DNA of 64,000 bases from Seriola aureovittata (lineage: Eukaryota; Chordata; Actinopteri; Carangiformes; Carangidae), in assembly GCF_021018895.1 (NCBI RefSeq), contig NC_079382.1, forward strand, positions 23,835,001-23,899,000, in the 5' to 3' direction. Position 1 is the stretch's first letter. The number at the start of each line of letters is the position of its first letter. Below the pieces are notes generated by a model. It worked only from the letters and a program-made list of their open reading frames with translations, did no database searches and was not told the origin of the DNA. A program made the translations under genes and the position numbers. Below, in pieces: positions 58,701-64,000 of the stretch.

Positions 58701-61700
58701 GGTTTAAACGACATAGTATAGTAAGGCATAAAAATGTCAAAAAACGTCATAGTATAGTATGGCATAAAAATGTCAAAAAACGTCATAGTATATTCGGGTA
58801 TAAAAATGTCAAAAAAACGTCATAGTATAGTATGGCATAAAAATGTCAAAAACTTCATAGTATATTCAGGCATAAAAATGTCAAAAAACGTCATACTATA
58901 TTCAGGCATTAAAATGTCAAAAACACATCATGGTATATTATGTCATAAAAGGCAATAAAAACAACATAGTATAGTAAGGGTTTAAACGACATAGTATAGT
59001 AAGGCATAAAAATGTCAAAAAACGTCATACTATATTCAGGCATAAAAATGTCAAAAAACGTCATGCTATATTCAGGCATAAAAATGTCAAAAAAACATCA
59101 TGGTATATTTTGGAATAAAAGGCGATAAAAACGACATAGTATAGTATGGCATAAAAATGTCAAAAAACGTCATAGTATATTCAGGCATAAAAATGTCAAA
59201 AAAACGTCATAGTATAGTATGGCATAAAAATGTCAAAAAATGTCATAGTATAGTATGAGATAAAAATGTCAAAAAAACATCATGCTATATTATGGCATAA
59301 AAGGCAATAAAAACAACATAGTATAGTAAGGGTTTAAACAACATAGTATAGTGAGGCATAAAAATGTCAAAAAACGTCATAGTATATTCAGGCATAAAAA
59401 AGTCAAAAAAACGTCATAGTATAGTATGGCATAAAAATGTCAAAAAAACATCATGCTATATTATGGCATAAAAGGCAATAAAAACAACATAGTATAATAA
59501 GGGTTTATACGTCATAGTATAGTATGGCATAAAAATGTCAAAAAAACATCATGCTATATTATGGCATAAAAGGCAATAAAAACAACATAGTATAGTAAGG
59601 GTTTAAACAACATAGTATAGTATTGCATAAAAATGTCAAAAAACGTTATACTATATTCAGGCATAAAAATGTCAAAAACTTCATAGTATATTCAGGCATA
59701 AAAATGTCAAAAAACGTCATGCTATATTCAGGCATAAAAATTTCAAAAAACGTCATAGTATATTCGGTCATAAAAATGTCAAAAAATCGTCATAGTATAG
59801 TAAGGCATAAAAATGTCAAAAAATCGTCATAGTATAGTAAGGCATAAAAATGTCAAAAAACGTCATATTATATTCAGGCATAAAAATTTCAAAAAACGTC
59901 ATAGTATATTCGGTCATAAAAATGTCAAAAAATCGTCATAGTATATTCAGGCATAAAAATGTCAAAAAACGTCATAGTATATTCAGGCATAAAAATGTCA
60001 AAAAAACGTCATAGTACAGTATTGCATAAAAATGTCATAAAACGTTATACTATATTCAGGCATAAAAATGTCAAAAAACGTCATACTATATTCAGGCATT
60101 AAAATGTCAAAAAAACATCATGGTATATTATGTCATAAAAGGCAATAAAAACAACATAGTATAGTAAGGGTTTAAACGACATAGTATAGTAAGGCATAAA
60201 AATGTCAAAAAACGTCATAGTATAGTATGGCATAAAAATGTCAAAAAAACATCATGGTATATTTTGGCATAAAAGGCAATAAAAACAACATAGTATAGTA
60301 AGGGTTTAAACGACATAGTATAGTAAGGCATAAAAATGTCAAAAAACGTCATAGTACAGTATGGCATAAAAATTTCAAAAAACGTCATAGTATAGTATGG
60401 AATAAAAATTTTAAAAAACGTCATAGTATATTTAGGCAAAAAACATCATAAAAACGTCATAGTATAGTAAGGAATAAAGGGACAAAGTATAGTAAGGCAT
60501 CAAAATGACCAAAAACGTCATAGTACAGTATGGCATAAAAATGTCAAAAAAACATCATGGTATATTATGGCATAAAAGGCAATAAAAACAACATAGTATA
60601 GTAAGAGTTTAAACAACATAGTATAGTAAGACATAAAAATGTCAAAAAACGTCATAGTATAGTAAGGCGTAAAAAGGTCATAAAATGTCATAAAACTTCA
60701 TAGTATAGTAATAAACGTTACTATACTATGACATTTTTACACCTTACTATAACATGACATTTTGTGACTTTTTATTAAGTTTTTACGCCTTACTATACTA
60801 TGATGTTTTTACACCTTACTATACTATGACGTTTTATGACGTTTTATGACGTTTTATGACGTATTATGAAGTTTTTTACACCTTACTATACCATGACATT
60901 TTATGACTTTTTTACGCCTTACTATACTATGACTTTTTATGATGTTTTATGAAGTTTTTATGCCTTACTATACTATGATATTTTCTGACGTTTTTATGCT
61001 TTACTATACTATGACCTTTTAAAAAGCTTTTAGACCTTACTATACTATGACATTTTATGACGTTTTATGACGTTTTTACGCCTTACTATACCATGACTTT
61101 TTATGATGTTTTATGACGTTTTTAGGCCTTACTATACTATTGCGTTTTTAGGCCTTACTATACTATGACGTTTTATGACGCTTTTATGCCTTACTAAACT
61201 ATGATGTTTTTACACCTTACTATATTTTGTCATTTTATGGCTTTTTAACATCGTCATAAAATGTCATGGTATAGTAAGGTGTAAAAACATCATAGTATAG
61301 TAAGGCCTAAAAACGTTTTAAAAGGTCATAGTATAGTAAAGCATGAAAACGCCAGAAGATGTCATAGTATAGTAAAGCATAAAAACAACATAGTATAGTA
61401 AGGCCTAAAAATGTCAAAGTTTAGTAAGGTGTTAAAAAGCCAGAAGACGTCATAGTATAGTAAGGTGTGAAAACATCATAAAATATCTTAGTATAGTAAG
61501 GTTTAAAAACATCATAGTATAGTAAGGCCTAAAAACATCATAAAATGCCATAAAACATCATAGCAAGGCATGAAAACATCATAAAAAAATCATTGTATAG
61601 TAAGTCATCAAAACGTCATAAAACCTAATAGTATAGTAAGGTGTAAAAAAGTCATAAAATGTCACAGTATAGTAAGGTATAAAAACACAATTAAACATCG

Positions 61701-62150
61701 CAGTATACTGAGGCATAAAAGCGTCAAAACACGTCATAATACAGTAAGCCGTAAAAAAGTCAGAAGACGATATAGTATAGTAAGACATAACAACAACATA
61801 AAACATTGTGGTATAACAAGGCATAAAAATGTCGTATAATAGTAAGTCGTAAAAATGTCAAAAAACATCATAGCATTGTAAAAAAAAACGTTAAAAAACG
61901 TCATAATATTGTAAGATGTGAAAACGTCATAGTATAGTACGCCATAAAAACGACAGTATAATAAGGTTTAAAAACATCAAAAAACGACACAGTATAGCAA
62001 GGCGTATAAAAGTCAGAAGACGACATGGTATAATAAGTTGTAAAAACGTCATAAGGCATCGTAATATAGTAAGGCATAATAACGTAATCAAACATCGTAA
62101 TATAGTGAGTTATTAAGTGTCAAAAAACGTCGTTATATTGAATCAAGAAC
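52735..62150. repeat. 9.4-kb A+T-rich tandem array with orientation flips
   Basis: The basic unit is about 35-37 bp, GGCATAAAAATGTCAAAAAA followed by CGTCATAGTATAGTAT, repeated some 250 times with drift. Orientation: plus to about 52812, minus 52815-53425, plus 53430-60711, minus 60718-61250, plus 61255-62150. Flips at 52803-52828 and 60702-60727 share the palindrome AGTATAGTAA-TAAACG-TTACTATAC. The second flips (about 53428 and 61252) also share context. Small repeat-encoded frames on both strands are not genes. No transposase or other protein domain is visible. Confidence 0.97.
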
Positions 62151-62159
62151 ATCATTTTA

Positions 62160-63125
62160 CACTATCCCATAAAAACATCAACATATCCTGAGTCAGTAAT
62201 ATTATATTATAATTTTATGTTTTTCTTACCTTCATATTTACAAATCTACTTTGTTTGCTAAATTTAGACATATTTTCATTATTTCATACATAATAATTAC
62301 ATAATTACATAATCATTTAATATTTACATACCTAACCTTTGCACATACAAAAATACACACCTTCCATCTTTCACACATACACTGTCAGACGTTCACATTC
62401 ACATACAGTCCATACATGCACTCCAACCTTCCTGCAGACATCCATACATTGATTTATTAATTCATTCACATCATCATACAAGGGGCTCAAGTGTCAGCTC
62501 CTCTAGTCCACATGTCCAAGTCTCCAAAGTCCTCCTGACGCTCTTCCATCAGAGCACGGGTGTTTGTACGATCTATGAATGTGGAAAGTGTTATAAAGCA
62601 CTTTTAGTCATTGATAAGACTCAAAAAGTTCTATAGTACTTACTTGCATTCATTTGGTAGAGTATATTCATTCATTCATTCATTCATACATACTTCATAC
62701 AAACATTCACTCATTCAGTCACGCTTCCTTCTTATAAACATATGATATGGTATTATCAAAAGTAAATAAAATGTTCTGATCAGTTCACTTCATAAAGCTC
62801 CACTGAGACACACACACACACACACACACACACATTTTTATATGTGATAAGGAACATCAGTTCTTAATTTATCTTGCAGTCATGTTGTTGTGTTGCATCA
62901 TGAAAAAAAACTGAGACAAAATGTCAGAGAGTCTCAGGCAGGAAATTTAAAAATGTTTCATCATCTTTTAAATCCAACAAACTTCCCAAAACAATGCAGC
63001 TTTATTTGTTCAACACTTGAACTGCTTCACATCAGACATGAAACACATGAATCAGGACGTACAAGAAACAAGGCAATATAAGAATCACGAAATGTTTTTG
63101 ATGTAATTCAGTTTTTAAATGTTTC
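62160..63125. other. Right flank of the array, no gene seen
   Basis: A+T-rich sequence with (ATTC)n at 62668-62690 and (CA)n at about 62810-62834. Confidence 0.5.
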
Positions 63126-63131
63126 AGGACT

Positions 63132-63225
63132 AGTCCAACCGGTCCAACCGGTCCAACCGGTCCAACCGGTCCAACCGGACCAACCGGTGCAACCGGACCA
63201 ACCGGTCCAACCGGTCCAACCGGAC
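63132..63225. repeat. 9-bp minisatellite TCCAACCGG
   Basis: About ten units of TCCAACCGG, with GACCAACCGG and GTGCAACCGG variants. Confidence 0.96.
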
Positions 63226-63229
63226 CCAG

Positions 63230-64000
63230 ACTGGTTTAATACGCAGAATGTCTTTTTTTGTAAGGGTAAAATATATTTCAAACATAAAACAAATACATTA
63301 AATGTGTGGATTACTGCACCTTTAAAATGTCCCAGAAAAAGACATAAAACAACCTTTTTATTGTCTTCGGTTTAGCGGAGCAGCCGTGAGGTCAAAGGTC
63401 GTCAGTGTGAGGACTTCCTGCTCTGAGCTGAGAGCGTCCTCCTCCGCAGGTGAACGAGGATGTGTGGTTTTCAGCTGCACATTAAATATAGATGCAGCTG
63501 CTGGTTTTCGTTGTGACAGCCGTTAGAAAGCCGCTCTGAGTCAGATCACTTCCTGTTTGATCAGAGGTTTATTCAAAGTGTCGACAGCTCAGTTCAGTCA
63601 GAGTTCAGCTGATCCATCAGACCAAGAAACAAAGTGAATCTGAATCCTGATGGTTTGACTGAGCGACACACACAAGGTTTATTCCATCGTTGAGTTACGA
63701 GGAAATTTCACTCACGAACTGCAGAGTAAAAGTCACGAGAACATCGTGAACGTTTTATTTCAGTCAGGGATGGATCACTGAGGCTGATCACAAACCACCA
63801 CAAACACACAGAATTACAACAGCAAGACGAGAAACAACCACTAACAGATTCACGACGACATCCACTAGAATTGTTTCATGTGTCTTTCAGTCTGGGGGGG
63901 TCGTGCTCCGGGAGGGTGGGGGGCGTTTACACGTCTGACTGGATATATAAATTGTGAATGAAGAGTAGGAACTGTGGTATTCTGTATTTCTGATTCTATC
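63230..64000. other. Right end, nothing recognised
   Basis: No ORF of a known family and no splice-bounded exon that I can support. G-rich runs at 63894-63927. Confidence 0.5.

Noticed and set aside
52735..62150. CRISPR-like array
   Set aside because: Units are contiguous, without unique spacers, in a vertebrate genome; it is a satellite-type tandem repeat.

Overview
This window reads as a teleost fish genome segment. The genes are split by short GT-AG introns, introns and spacers are packed with microsatellites, minisatellites and small inverted-repeat elements, and every recognised protein has a vertebrate homologue. No bacterial or viral gene is visible. No part of the sequence was compared with a database; identities rest on recognising protein families.

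Layout. 1-2048 (minus) holds the first seven coding exons of kidins220 (ankyrin-repeat scaffold), cut by the left edge; a likely non-coding first exon and promoter lie near 5179-5350. 5.4-9.7 kb is intergenic. 9711-22397 (minus) is a complete 13-exon mboat2 (lysophospholipid acyltransferase, 516 residues). A 1.7-kb divergent spacer follows. 24064-36370 (plus) is a complete 19-exon cep43/fgfr1op (centrosome and ciliary-base protein, 501 residues). 36.4-44.7 kb is repeat-filled spacer. 44756-45931 (plus) is a one-coding-exon chemokine receptor, ccr6. 48826-50061 (minus) is a one-exon kelch gene resembling kbtbd11 but without a BTB domain. 50.4-64 kb has no recognisable gene and is dominated by a 9.4-kb A+T-rich tandem array (about 52.7-62.15 kb) whose orientation flips several times.

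The genes do not form a pathway. The order is informative: kidins220-mboat2 are neighbours on human 2p25 and cep43-ccr6 are neighbours on human 6q27, both pairs in the same relative orientation as here, so the mboat2/cep43 spacer joins two ancestral blocks.

Most notable signals: simple repeats that abut splice sites, including (UG)n running into the 3' splice site of mboat2 exon 7 and kidins220 exon 6; long intronic CUG-rich triplet arrays on both sides of mboat2 exons 2-3; a 17-bp minisatellite carrying seven consensus 5' splice sites on the sense strand of a cep43 intron, grown inside a dispersed repeat; a dispersed repeat that brings consensus estrogen-response-element palindromes plus DR1 half-sites; the flipped 9.4-kb array; and protein oddities in ccr6 (long second extracellular loop), cep43 (extra central module) and the kelch gene (no BTB).
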